From: Marinobacter sp.
Lineage (GTDB): Bacteria > Pseudomonadota > Gammaproteobacteria > Pseudomonadales > Oleiphilaceae
Length of the DNA stretch: 38,184 nucleotides
Assembly (NCBI GenBank): GCA_030457765.1
Contig: JAKDUK010000024.1
Location: forward strand, 1 to 38,184
Direction of reading: 5' to 3'
Shown: positions 8,228 to 20,372 of the stretch, piece after piece
Position numbering within the stretch: the stretch's first letter is position 1
Layout of the letters: every line of letters begins with the position of its first letter
The notes under the pieces: generated by a model
Seen by the model: only the letters and a program-made list of their open reading frames with translations
Database searches by the model: none
What the model was told of the DNA's origin: nothing
Made by a program: the position numbers and the translations under genes

Positions 8228-10533
8228 CGCTCACCTCCCGTTAGAGCATTGGCGGATAACGGCGCAATGGCAGGTTTGCCAAGCTGACGGCGCATCAGCG
8301 CGGCGATGCTCAAGCCGATAACCAAGCTGAGAAGAGCGAGTTCCAGCCAGAATGCCGGATAAACCGCCATAGGCAGAGACCAGCCAAACGCCAGCGGGTT
8401 AATCCGGTGCACCAGCACCCAGGTGAGCCAGATGCCCAAAGGCAAAGCCAATGCGGCGATACCGCCGGTCAGCAATAATGCAAGCCGCAACAACTGAGCT
8501 GCGGCCTCCCGTTGCGGCAAACCCCAAACCACCAACAACCGGAAGTACCAGGCTCTTGTAGAGAAAAACACCCAACCCATCATCAGCAACGCCGAGGCCG
8601 CCAGAGTCAGGGTGAGTAGCGTCATAGCGCGAGTGAGTGCAAAGGTTTGATCAAACACGCCGGTGGCCAGCGCGCGGACAGTGTCGTTGTCCCTCAAGGC
8701 TACTGTTTGCACGCCCCAGACTTTCTCAAGTGCATCAGTAATGGGCGCAATTCCGGGCTCTCCGGGCGTAACGGATAGGCTCTCGAAACGAATGTTAAAG
8801 GTGTCCGGTAGGGTTTCGCCGTTCAACAGGACTTCACCGACAGGCCGACCATAATCTGGATAAACGCCCAACACGGATAGAGCTCGTGGCTGGTCACCGA
8901 GAATTAGCTGCAAGCGGTCGCCCACGGCCACCTTCTCCCTGCGCGCCAGCTGCTCGTTGATCATGATTCCTTCACCAGCCGCCAAGGCTTCCCAGGGGCG
9001 ATCTGCTGCTTCCAGCAATGTCCATCCGCGTATCAGGGAGCTTACGGGAGTGAGCGCAAATACATCTACGCTCTGTTCGCGTGCATCACCCGCAGCTGCC
9101 AGCTGGGCGCTACCTCGAATCACTCGATGCCACTGCAAACCTGTAACCCTTGCCTGCTGGCTGGTGAGCCATTCGGTTGCCTGGGGGCTATTGGCCCCGG
9201 CCGGCACTTCAATGTAATACGCCGCCTCCAATCGCTGCGCCAGCCAGCGATCAAAGGTACTCTCAAAGGTGGTAACCAGAGCCTGAACCGCAAGCACCAT
9301 AGCCAGCGCAAACTGCAGTGCAACCAGCGGCAAGGTCAGCCGGCGAACCAGAACAGCAAGCTCCCGGTAGCGCCACAGGGCAAGCGGTGCTTTCGAGTGG
9401 TTTGCACGCCAGTGAGCCAACTGCACGACGGCGGCGGGCGTTAGCCAACCGGCTCCGGCAAACACCAGAGCCACCGCAATAAACACCCAGAGCAGCGAGG
9501 GCGCCAGCCACCCCATAACCAGCCCAACTGCCAACAGAACTGCGGCCAAGCCGGCCCGAACGGGCAGCGGCAAAGACAATCGCCCACGGAACCTGCGCAA
9601 AAGCAGATCCCCTAAGCAGGCAATCACCACCACCGCCAGCATAACCAGTACCGGCGTTAACCAGCCCTGCCCTTGTCCCGCATAAAGGGGTATATCAAAC
9701 AGCCCATCCAGAGCCTGCCCAAACCCGCTACCCAGCGCTGCCGCCAGCCATCGGCCCAGCCATACGCCGGGCACCACACACACCAGCGCCAACACAAGAA
9801 TTTCCAGCACCAGCCAACCCTGAACTTGCATGGGCGACACACCAAAACGCTGCAAAAGGGCAAAACTGTCACGGCGCTGCGCTAATCCCAGCAGGTAAAC
9901 ACTGCGCAACAGCAGAGCGGTGATCAGCAATACCAGCACCCCCAGCGCTTCAAGATTGAGCAGAAAACTGGCCCCGAGCTCGCCGGTGTCCGGGCTGGCT
10001 GAAAAGGTCGTCAGATCGTAATCAGGCGGCAGCTCAGCGGCTTTCGTGGTGTCAGACACCAGCAAATACAACCGGCTTTCGCGGGCACGGGTACCGGCAG
10101 CAAAGTGAACATCCACAAACGGCTTGCCATCCAGCGGCTGATCCACCGCCTGGGATGCATCGGCCCCGAAACAGTGGGCAGCCAATGGGTCGATTCCCAC
10201 AAGGCGATTACCACTCTCTTCTGGGGTCACCTCCAGCCAGGGCATGACACAGACGCCGGCAAGCCGAAGTGAAACGAAGTCTTCAACTGCCAGAGCCTGG
10301 CCGTCGTCCCGCACCACTTGCTGGCGCTCCGCCACAGCACTCTCACTTTGAGCCAGGCTCACACGGGCTTGGCTGGTAAGATGGCTAACGCCCGTCCACA
10401 GCATGGTAGCGAGAAGAATCATGACCGCGAGAGCAAGCAGTTGCAGAGGATGACGTCGGTAGTGGCTGAGTAGAGCCTTAGGCATGAAGAGAGAAGGGTA
10501 AGGAGGCAAGAGGCGAGACAGAGAGCCGTTCAT
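8224..10533 (-). CDS. FtsX/MacB-type ABC transporter permease (AttFG/YbbP-like, probably a fused double permease)
   Basis: This protein of about 769 residues has an N-terminal transmembrane helix followed by a large extracytoplasmic domain, a cluster of helices (about residues 200-390 of the chosen product), a second extracytoplasmic domain, and a last set of helices near the C-terminus. That is the two-unit FtsX arrangement of YbbP or of AttF plus AttG in one chain. I place the start at ATG 10533 because it overlaps the stop of the ATPase gene as ATGA. An alternative ATG at 10485 (MPKALLSHYRRHPLQLL) looks more like a natural N-terminus, but it has no Shine-Dalgarno and is preceded by a low-complexity pyrimidine stretch. 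The partner genes are the ATPase upstream and a lipocalin-like lipoprotein downstream. Substrate is unknown; this class usually handles lipids or lipoproteins or transmits force rather than importing solutes. Confidence 0.87.
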   Translation of the reverse strand: MNGSLSRLLPPYPSLFMPKALLSHYRRHPLQLLALAVMILLATMLWTGVSHLTSQARVSLAQSESAVAERQQVVRDDGQALAVEDFVSLRLAGVCVMPWLEVTPEESGNRLVGIDPLAAHCFGADASQAVDQPLDGKPFVDVHFAAGTRARESRLYLLVSDTTKAAELPPDYDLTTFSASPDTGELGASFLLNLEALGVLVLLITALLLRSVYLLGLAQRRDSFALLQRFGVSPMQVQGWLVLEILVLALVCVVPGVWLGRWLAAALGSGFGQALDGLFDIPLYAGQGQGWLTPVLVMLAVVVIACLGDLLLRRFRGRLSLPLPVRAGLAAVLLAVGLVMGWLAPSLLWVFIAVALVFAGAGWLTPAAVVQLAHWRANHSKAPLALWRYRELAVLVRRLTLPLVALQFALAMVLAVQALVTTFESTFDRWLAQRLEAAYYIEVPAGANSPQATEWLTSQQARVTGLQWHRVIRGSAQLAAAGDAREQSVDVFALTPVSSLIRGWTLLEAADRPWEALAAGEGIMINEQLARREKVAVGDRLQLILGDQPRALSVLGVYPDYGRPVGEVLLNGETLPDTFNIRFESLSVTPGEPGIAPITDALEKVWGVQTVALRDNDTVRALATGVFDQTFALTRAMTLLTLTLAASALLMMGWVFFSTRAWYFRLLVVWGLPQREAAAQLLRLALLLTGGIAALALPLGIWLTWVLVHRINPLAFGWSLPMAVYPAFWLELALLSLVIGLSIAALMRRQLGKPAIAPLSANALTGGER

Positions 10534-11210
10534 ACGTCGCTCTGGTGGCCGAGATCCAGGTGCTGCTGGCAACCGGCGGCCAGCTCTGCATCGTGGGTGG
10601 CCAGAATCAGGCCGCAGCCGTGGCGGGCCTGTAGATCAAACAAGACCCTGGTAACCTCATCAGCCGTATGTCGATCAAGGCTTCCGGTGGGCTCGTCCGC
10701 CAGAATCAGAGCGGGCTCCATGGCAAACACCATGGCCAGAGCTGCCCGCTGACGCTGGCCACCGGATACCTGATCCGGATAGCGCCGGGCCAGTTCACCG
10801 ATATCCAAGCGAGTTAGCCAATCTTCACTGTTTGCCGGATCACGGCCAGCAAGCTGGGCCCGCAGCCGCACATTATCCAGCAGCGTCAGGGCGGGCATCA
10901 GGTTCGCCTCCTGAAACACCACGCCAATATGCCGCCGGCGCAACGCCGACCAGCCTGCTGCCTTTCGCCGTGCTGTGGCACCATCAGCATCAAAAACCTG
11001 ATCACGCAGCGCGATCGTGCCGGCATCCGGCAGTTCCAAGCCACACAGCAGATTCAACAGAGTGCTTTTGCCGGAACCGGAGCGGCCAGTCAGTGCTAAC
11101 GACTGGCCTTGGCCGAGGGTAAACGACAGCGCTTCGACAACCGATACGGTTTCGTTGCCACTGGCGAAATGTTTGCTCAGGCCCCGAACAACCAGCAAGG
11201 GTTCAGTCAT
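10530..11210 (-). CDS. ABC transporter ATP-binding protein (LolD/MacB class; AttE-like)
   Basis: This 226-residue cytoplasmic ATPase has Walker A GRSGSGKST, the Q-loop VVFQEANLMPALT, the signature VSGGQRQR (Val for the usual Leu), Walker B ALILADEPTGSLD and the switch His in ATHDAEL. The DEPTGSLD form and the Q-loop wording belong to the LolD/MacB/YbbA class, which pairs with FtsX-type permeases. It is the first gene of a tightly overlapping minus-strand operon with the permease and the lipocalin-like lipoprotein. That gene order is the one described for AttEFGH-type systems. The start ATG at 11210 has no rival nearby. The assignment to the class is firm; the transported molecule is not known. 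Confidence 0.92.
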   Translation of the reverse strand: MTEPLLVVRGLSKHFASGNETVSVVEALSFTLGQGQSLALTGRSGSGKSTLLNLLCGLELPDAGTIALRDQVFDADGATARRKAAGWSALRRRHIGVVFQEANLMPALTLLDNVRLRAQLAGRDPANSEDWLTRLDIGELARRYPDQVSGGQRQRAALAMVFAMEPALILADEPTGSLDRHTADEVTRVLFDLQARHGCGLILATHDAELAAGCQQHLDLGHQSDV

Positions 11211-11314
11211 AATCTCGCCCCATCTTTTCGCCGGTGGTCATGCGTGTGCCCTCAAAAATACTGCCTTGGAGCATTATACGTTTGTTTTCAGAAGTTCATG
11301 CCAACCTGCTGGCC

Positions 11315-11352
11315 AAAAAAACCCCGTGCAGGGGAGTTAATCCCGCACGGGG
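11315..11352 (-). terminator. Rho-independent terminator of the copper receptor gene
   Basis: Read on the minus strand, an 8-bp GC-rich stem (CCCCGTGC at 11322-11329 with GCACGGGG at 11345-11352), extended inside by GGGA/TCCC pairing, is followed directly by seven T residues (11321-11315). It lies 50 bases past the receptor stop codon and is oriented for that gene. Confidence 0.88.
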
Positions 11353-11402
11353 CAGAATGTTACCCACTGGCTATGAGCCGCGGGCAACCGCCATTGCACG
11401 GT

Positions 11403-14985
<3,583 letters not shown>

Positions 14986-15004
14986 TTACGGCGGACCCTT
15001 GAAA

Positions 15005-15044
15005 GGCCAGTGGTGGGCCGGAAAAAGTCCCACCACTGCCGGCC
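15005..15044 (+). terminator. Hairpin after gdhA, possible terminator
   Basis: Nine perfect base pairs (AGTGGTGGG at 15009-15017 with CCCACCACT at 15029-15037) are flanked by a further GGCC/GGCC pair separated by an internal bulge. The loop holds five A residues. It begins 20 bases after the gdhA stop and ends 23 bases before the next start codon. There is no T-run behind it, so termination would not be classical. Confidence 0.5.
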
Positions 15045-15066
15045 CCTCCCTGCTAGAATCCGGGCC

Positions 15067-16335
15067 ATGGAATGGCTCACTCACTCTCAAACCGGTTTTC
15101 AACAGGCTGCCCGCTATCTGCTGGGCATGCGACTATCCATCGTGGGCCTTCAGCTCGTGGCCATGGCGGCAGCAGAAACCGTCATTAGTCTCGCCCATCG
15201 AGTGGAAGCACTCCTGCTTTGTTTGCTTTACGGCGTTCTCGCCACTCTATGCTGGCTCTGGCTTACCCGCAGGCCACCACGCTCCCCTTCCAGTGTAAGC
15301 GCTGGCCTGGTCCTTGATCTGGCCTTAATTGGCGGCTGGTTATTTCTGACAGGTGGATACACCAACCCTCTGGTTTCTTTATTGCTGCTACCCATCGCCG
15401 TAGCGATTATTCTGGTTCCGCTGCGCCAGAGCATTGCACTGACCCTTTCAGGAATCGCTGTCTATACAGGGTTGGTTATCTGGCACACACCTATTACCCA
15501 AGATCACGGCGATACACATTTGGCTCAGCTGCACTTGGCAGGCATGTGGATTACTTTTGCTATGACAGCAGCTATTTTACTCCTGGTAGTGGGCGCGCTG
15601 GCACGGCGAATTCACCAGCAACAGACGCAGTTATCCACGATTCGGGAAACCCGATTGCGGGATGAACAGGTAATTGCACTGGGCCTGTCCGCTGCCTCAG
15701 TGGCTCATCGCTTGGGCACGCCTCTAAATACCATGACACTGCTTGTCGATGAAATTCGTTCTGCTTTTCCGGATCCGGCCCTGGCTGGAGACCTACGCGT
15801 GATGGAAAAGCAGCTTGCGCTTTGCGGCAAACACCTGCAGCAACTTTCCAGTGCAGCAATACAAGCGAAAACCGCGCAACTTGAAACTCTGCGCGTTGAG
15901 GATTGGGCGGCACGACTCAGAGAGTCAGCAACACTGTTGTGGCCGGCTGCGCCTATCGAGTGGTCTGCGGCGGTTCCAGACTGTCAGGTTGCGGTAGATG
16001 CCACGTTAGACCAAGCCATTTTGAATCTTCTTGCTAACGCCCTGACCGCCAGCCCCTCCTGGGTAGCCGTAAGCATGCGCTGCGCAGAACACAGTCGGAT
16101 TGAGATAGTGGTAAAAGATCATGGTGATGGGCTGGACGATGTTTACCAGGCCGCTCTTGGTGAGCACGTTGTGGGCTCAGAAAACGGCTTAGGTGTCGGC
16201 CTTTTCCTTTCCAATGCGACGATTCAGCGCTTAGGCGGTACTCTGAAGGCGAGAGTTGACCAGCATGGCACTACCATGATTATTGATTTACCGAGAGCCG
16301 AACCAAACAAAGCAGACATCGGGGGTATGAAGTGA
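15067..16335 (+). CDS. Redox-sensing histidine kinase, RegB/PrrB/RoxS type
   Basis: This 422-residue inner-membrane kinase has about six transmembrane helices in residues 15-180, then a dimerisation/phosphoacceptor domain with His214 in VAHRLGTPLNT, and an ATP-binding domain with LLANALTAS (N box), VKDHGDGLDD (G1) and GLGVGLFLSN (G2). Two features tie it to the RegB family. GGYTNPL (residues 96-102) corresponds to the quinone-binding GGxxNPF motif, and Cys253 in the second helix after the His corresponds by position to the redox-active Cys of RegB. Arg215 replaces the more usual Glu in HELGTPL. I start at ATG 15067, because upstream codons contain the gdhA terminator-like hairpin. Its stop overlaps the start of the response regulator (GTGA). 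Confidence 0.9.
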   Translation: MEWLTHSQTGFQQAARYLLGMRLSIVGLQLVAMAAAETVISLAHRVEALLLCLLYGVLATLCWLWLTRRPPRSPSSVSAGLVLDLALIGGWLFLTGGYTNPLVSLLLLPIAVAIILVPLRQSIALTLSGIAVYTGLVIWHTPITQDHGDTHLAQLHLAGMWITFAMTAAILLLVVGALARRIHQQQTQLSTIRETRLRDEQVIALGLSAASVAHRLGTPLNTMTLLVDEIRSAFPDPALAGDLRVMEKQLALCGKHLQQLSSAAIQAKTAQLETLRVEDWAARLRESATLLWPAAPIEWSAAVPDCQVAVDATLDQAILNLLANALTASPSWVAVSMRCAEHSRIEIVVKDHGDGLDDVYQAALGEHVVGSENGLGVGLFLSNATIQRLGGTLKARVDQHGTTMIIDLPRAEPNKADIGGMK

Positions 16336-16865
16336 CCACAAACGAAAGCTGGCTACTGATTGACGATGACGCAGCTTTTCTGGAGATACTTCAACGGGCC
16401 TTGACTCGCCGGGGAATATCGGCCACGGGTGCCCACTCCCATGCCACAGCACTCAGCGCCCTTGACGACATTGACTTCACGAAGTGTGTTCTGGACCTGA
16501 ATCTTGCGGGCGAAAGCGGCCTTCAACTCCTACCTGAACTGCTAGCCCGACAGCCTGACCTGAAGATTCTGGTACTCACGGGCTACGGTAGCATTGCCAC
16601 AGCGGTTGAAGCCATGCGTCGTGGTGCGATCAATTATCTGTGTAAGCCGGTTACCGTGCACCAACTCATCAGCGGCTTTGAAACCTTGGCAACAGCACCG
16701 GAACTGCGCCCGGAGCCGCCATCGGTAGAAGAAATGGAATGGGAGCATATTCAGAGAGTGCTAAATGAACATGAAGGTAACGTATCTGCTACCGCCAGAG
16801 CACTGCACATGCATCGGCGCACCTTGCAGCGAAAGCTACAAAAGCACTCCCATTGGCGCAATTAG
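16332..16865 (+). CDS. Response regulator, RegA/PrrA/ActR (RoxR) type
   Basis: This 177-residue protein has a receiver domain with the acidic pocket LIDDDAAFL, phosphoacceptor Asp in CVLDLNLAGESG, conserved Thr in LTGYGSI and Lys in LCKPV. A short linker leads to a Fis-type helix-turn-helix (about residues 138-175: NVSATARALHMHRRTLQRKLQK), which is nearly invariant in RegA-like regulators. The start is GTG at 16332, overlapping the kinase stop, so the two are translationally coupled. In relatives this pair controls terminal oxidases, electron-transfer and nitrogen or carbon genes in response to the quinone-pool redox state. The targets here cannot be read from the window. Confidence 0.92.
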   Translation: MTTNESWLLIDDDAAFLEILQRALTRRGISATGAHSHATALSALDDIDFTKCVLDLNLAGESGLQLLPELLARQPDLKILVLTGYGSIATAVEAMRRGAINYLCKPVTVHQLISGFETLATAPELRPEPPSVEEMEWEHIQRVLNEHEGNVSATARALHMHRRTLQRKLQKHSHWRN

Positions 16866-16911
16866 ATAGAGCGCCTTTCACTGGTCGCCAGCGCCACCCG
16901 CAATAAAGTGG

Positions 16912-17580
16912 TTAGTGATAGCGTCGCTGGTCCAGAGTTGTCAGCCGGTCCGGATGAAACACCATCAGACCGGTGACAACAACGCCATTGACAAAACCCT
17001 CTGGAAGCATAAACAAAGGAAGGTACCGCAGGTAATCGTGAACCAGCTCTGAAAACTCATACACGCCGCTCAGCCAGAGCATTATGCACATCAGCAAACC
17101 TGAGGCAGCCACTGAAATACCTGCCCCGAAAAAGCCACAGAAAAAGATGTAAGCAAAGAAATTACCGAAATTCTGATGCTTTTCCCACAGCATTATAAAG
17201 TGGGTAACCAAGGCCGGAACCATAACGGTTATCAATCCATTGGCAGCGAACATGATAACCGGCTCACGACCAGTTACCACGGTAAGCATCAAAGCCAGCA
17301 GGCCGGCGAACACAGCCAGGCCCCAGCCCAGTATCAGTGTGGCCGCCGTCATACCAAAAATATGAATGGCCAACCCAGGATAAATACCCGCCCGCATTTG
17401 CCAAAGAAAACCAAGCACCACCGCCGCGCCAAAAAAGGAGTGTTGCAGCGGGTTGTCAAAGCGCAGAGCACGCCATCTCACGGCGCGAGCTGCCTGCACC
17501 AGAATCACCAGGAACAGTGCAAAAGTTACCAGCCATTGCCCCGTTGATAACAGATTATCGGTCATGCCCATAGTGATCAT
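16912..17580 (-). CDS. CbiM-like (energy-coupling factor S-component family) membrane protein, orphan
   Basis: This roughly 222-residue protein has six or seven hydrophobic helices. The segment AIHIFGMTAATLILGWGLAVFAGL resembles the second helix region of CbiM/NikM (HLTGTALLAxxLGP), and the overall layout fits the CbiM family. Against a standard cobalt or nickel importer, the N-terminus lacks the Met-His-Ile metal ligand of CbiM/NikM, and no CbiN, CbiQ or CbiO gene is nearby. Several possible starts (GTG 17583, ATG 17580, 17571, 17565) lack a strong ribosome site; I choose the first ATG. It is convergent with the RegA-like gene, 46 bases apart. A transport function is plausible, but the substrate is unknown. 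Confidence 0.75.
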   Translation of the reverse strand: MITMGMTDNLLSTGQWLVTFALFLVILVQAARAVRWRALRFDNPLQHSFFGAAVVLGFLWQMRAGIYPGLAIHIFGMTAATLILGWGLAVFAGLLALMLTVVTGREPVIMFAANGLITVMVPALVTHFIMLWEKHQNFGNFFAYIFFCGFFGAGISVAASGLLMCIMLWLSGVYEFSELVHDYLRYLPLFMLPEGFVNGVVVTGLMVFHPDRLTTLDQRRYH

Positions 17581-17681
17581 CACTCGCAGAAACTCAGAAC
17601 AGATTACATGGTAACTATGTTATCTGCCCCACAGCTAATAACCCAAGCGATCCAAAAGCCGATAGCAAAGCGATGAACCAG

Positions 17682-19415
17682 TCACACGGGCTCCTCAAGG
17701 GGCGCCTTACGATCGGTGAGAGTCTGCCACGCTTCATAGGTGCTGAGAAAAAGCTCACCCCCCAAGTGTGACAGGAACTCCGTACTCTTCAGGCGATCCA
17801 TAACCGGGCCCTTCACTTCGGAAAGATGCAATCGTACGCCCGCATCCTTCAGGCGCACATTAATGGCCTCCAGGCTCTCCAGCGCCGACGCATCCACCAA
17901 ATTCACCGCGGGGCATACAAGTACCAGATGCTTCAGCTCCGGCCCATCAATGGCCAAATCCATCACGGTTTCTTCCAAAAACCGGGCGTTAGCAAAATAA
18001 AGGCTTTCATCCACTCGCAAAAAAATGACTTTTGGGCACAACTCCACATCGTGTCGAAGCACATTGCGAAAGTGCTCGGTGCCCGGTACCCGGCCAACAA
18101 CCGCGCTATGGGGCCGGCTTGTGCGATAAAGAAACAACCCTATGGAGAGTGCCACCCCCGCAACAATGCCAGCTTCCACGCTATGTACGAGGGTAAGCAC
18201 AATGGTTGCCAGCATGGCGCCAAAATCTGTTCGGGAGTATCTCCACGTTCGCCCCAGTGCAGGCAAATCAATCAGCGTAGCCACGGCAACAATAATGGTC
18301 GCGGCAAGAGTCGCCTGGGGTAAATAGGCAATGGCCGGCGTTAGACATAATGTGGCAAGTGCAATTCCGACCGCCGTGTATGCCCCGGCGGCCGGGGTTT
18401 CTGCCCCAGCATCAAAGTTAACCACCGAGCGGGAAAAACCGCCAGTAACAGGCATACCTCCTGAAAAACCTGAACCCAGGTTAGCGGCGCCCAGACCTAT
18501 CAGCTCCTGATCCGGGTCAATCCGCTGGCGGCGTTTTGCCGCGAGAGTTTGCCCCACAGACACCGACTCCACAAAACCCACCACACTGATTAACAAAGCG
18601 CTAACTGCAAGCTGCTGCCACAGCTCCCAATCCAGCGAGGGCATTGTCAGTTCGGGCAGCCCGGAGGGCACAACACCCACTAAACGAACGCCCTGAGTAT
18701 CTAACCGCAGCTGCCAGGCGACCAAAGTGGTTACCAGCACTGCCAGAATAGGTGCGGTTTTGGTGATTATGTCCGCCGAGCGAGCGCCAACCCCTGAATG
18801 AATCAGTAAGGGTTTCAACTGCTTTCGGGCAAAGGTCAGAAACAGCAAAGCACCGGTACCGATGAACAGAGTCGGAATATTGGCCTCTCCCATCGACTGA
18901 ATCAACGACTGACCAATCGTCAGAAGGTTCTGCCCAGACGCTTGTATCCCAAAAATATGTTTAAGCTGGCTTGCCGCAATCACAATGCCAGAAGCCGTGA
19001 TAAAGCCCGAAATAACCGGATGACTGAGAAAATTGGCAAGAAACCCCAGCCGCAAAACCCCCATCACCGTGAGCATAATCCCAGACATAACGGCCAACAC
19101 AACGGCGCCGGCAACGTACTCCGTAGTGCCAGCCTCAGCCAGCGGTGCCAGAGCAGCCGCAGTCATCAAAGACGCCACAGCTACAGGCCCAACTGAAAGC
19201 GTACGACTTGTGCCAAAAATCGCGTAAATCACCAAAGGCAGAATACTGGCGTACAACCCAATTTGCGGCGGCAAACCGGCCAGCAACGCGTAAGCCAACG
19301 ATTGGGGAATCAGCATCACAGTAACAATAAGCGCGGCCACTAAGTCGCTCGTGGCTTGGCTTCGATCGTACTGCGGTGCCCACTGAAGAACAGGCAAGTA
19401 GCGCTTAAGGTTCAT
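17682..19415 (-). CDS. SulP-family inorganic anion transporter with STAS domain
   Basis: This 577-residue protein has an N-terminal SulP membrane domain (about residues 25-425; PQSLAYALLAGLPPQIGLYAS and GLGAANLGSGFSGGMPVTGGFSRSVVN are the family signatures) and a C-terminal STAS domain (about 450-565; FLRVDESLYFANARFLEE and LVCPAVNLVDASALESLE). Members carry sulfate, bicarbonate or other anions across the inner membrane. It starts seven bases after an MBL-fold sulfur-type hydrolase gene, so the pair is probably one operon. This favours a sulfur oxyanion as the substrate, but that is inference. The start ATG at 19415 gives the typical LPVLQWAPQYDR N-terminus. Confidence 0.93.
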   Translation of the reverse strand: MNLKRYLPVLQWAPQYDRSQATSDLVAALIVTVMLIPQSLAYALLAGLPPQIGLYASILPLVIYAIFGTSRTLSVGPVAVASLMTAAALAPLAEAGTTEYVAGAVVLAVMSGIMLTVMGVLRLGFLANFLSHPVISGFITASGIVIAASQLKHIFGIQASGQNLLTIGQSLIQSMGEANIPTLFIGTGALLFLTFARKQLKPLLIHSGVGARSADIITKTAPILAVLVTTLVAWQLRLDTQGVRLVGVVPSGLPELTMPSLDWELWQQLAVSALLISVVGFVESVSVGQTLAAKRRQRIDPDQELIGLGAANLGSGFSGGMPVTGGFSRSVVNFDAGAETPAAGAYTAVGIALATLCLTPAIAYLPQATLAATIIVAVATLIDLPALGRTWRYSRTDFGAMLATIVLTLVHSVEAGIVAGVALSIGLFLYRTSRPHSAVVGRVPGTEHFRNVLRHDVELCPKVIFLRVDESLYFANARFLEETVMDLAIDGPELKHLVLVCPAVNLVDASALESLEAINVRLKDAGVRLHLSEVKGPVMDRLKSTEFLSHLGGELFLSTYEAWQTLTDRKAPLEEPV

Positions 19416-19422
19416 TCGGCAC

Positions 19423-20322
19423 TCAGAACAAGTTAACCGGTATTTTCAGATATACCTGGCCGTTCTCCTCTGCCGGAGGCATGTCTCCCGCCCGCATATT
19501 TACCTGCACAGATGGCAGAATCAGCCGGGGCATGTCGAGGGTAGCGTCGCGTTCGGTACGCATCTGCACAAACTCATCTTCACTTACGCCTTCGTGCACA
19601 TGAATATTGGCCGCACGTTGCTCAGCCACAGTTGTCTGGTGGGCATACTCTTCCCGCCCTGGTGCTTTGTAATCATGGCAGAGGAAAATACGGGTTTGTG
19701 CGGGCAACGACAGCACCTTGCGGATTGACTGATACAGCACCCGGGCATCGCCACCCGGGAAATCGCAGCGGGCGGTTCCATAATCCGGCATAAACAACGT
19801 GTCGCCCACAAACGCCGCATCACCAATAATATACGTTAAACACGCGGGCGTATGGCCAGGGGTGTGCATTACACGGCCCTCAAGGCCACCAATGGCGAAG
19901 GTGTCGCCGTCGCGGAAAAGGCGGTCAAACTGGCTGCCATCACGGGCGAAATCTGTGCCGGCATTAAACGCCTTGCCAAAAATCTCCTGAACATCCTGAA
20001 TATGAACGCCAATAGCGGTTTTGCCACCAAGCTTTTCGTGAAGATAAGGTGCGGCCGAGAGATGATCCGCGTGAACGTGGGTTTCCAGGATCCACTCAAC
20101 TTTCAGATCATTTGACTGAACGTATTCGATAATCTCACTCGCAGAGCGCACATCGGTGGTGCCTGCTGCGTAGTCAAAATCGAGCACAGAATCGAGAATG
20201 GCACAGGCCTGGCTGGCCGGATCACGAACCACATAACTGAACGTATTAGTGGGTTCATCAAAAAAGTGTTGAACCTTCGGATTACTCACGGCATTCACCC
20301 CCGTCTGGATAGAGCCCTGCAT
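19423..20322 (-). CDS. MBL-fold metallo-hydrolase, persulfide dioxygenase/Blh-like
   Basis: This protein of up to 299 residues has the metal-binding motif THVHADH (about residue 96), HTPGHTPAC (second His), GDTLFMPDYGTARCDFPGG (bridging Asp) and CHDY (last His). The wording, especially FMPDYGTARCDFPGG and the C-terminal ILPSVQVNMRAGDMP, belongs to the ETHE1/Blh-type group linked to glutathione persulfide oxidation. The product of such an enzyme is sulfite, and the next gene encodes a SulP transporter. The start is uncertain: ATG at 20322 has no ribosome site, and a GTG at about 20289 (giving SNPKVQHFFDEPTNTF) would match the usual family N-terminus better. Confidence 0.9.
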   Translation of the reverse strand: MQGSIQTGVNAVSNPKVQHFFDEPTNTFSYVVRDPASQACAILDSVLDFDYAAGTTDVRSASEIIEYVQSNDLKVEWILETHVHADHLSAAPYLHEKLGGKTAIGVHIQDVQEIFGKAFNAGTDFARDGSQFDRLFRDGDTFAIGGLEGRVMHTPGHTPACLTYIIGDAAFVGDTLFMPDYGTARCDFPGGDARVLYQSIRKVLSLPAQTRIFLCHDYKAPGREEYAHQTTVAEQRAANIHVHEGVSEDEFVQMRTERDATLDMPRLILPSVQVNMRAGDMPPAEENGQVYLKIPVNLF

Positions 20323-20372
20323 TTAATTCTAAGGATATACCAAAACGGAATATAAGGTGAAATTCTCTTTCC

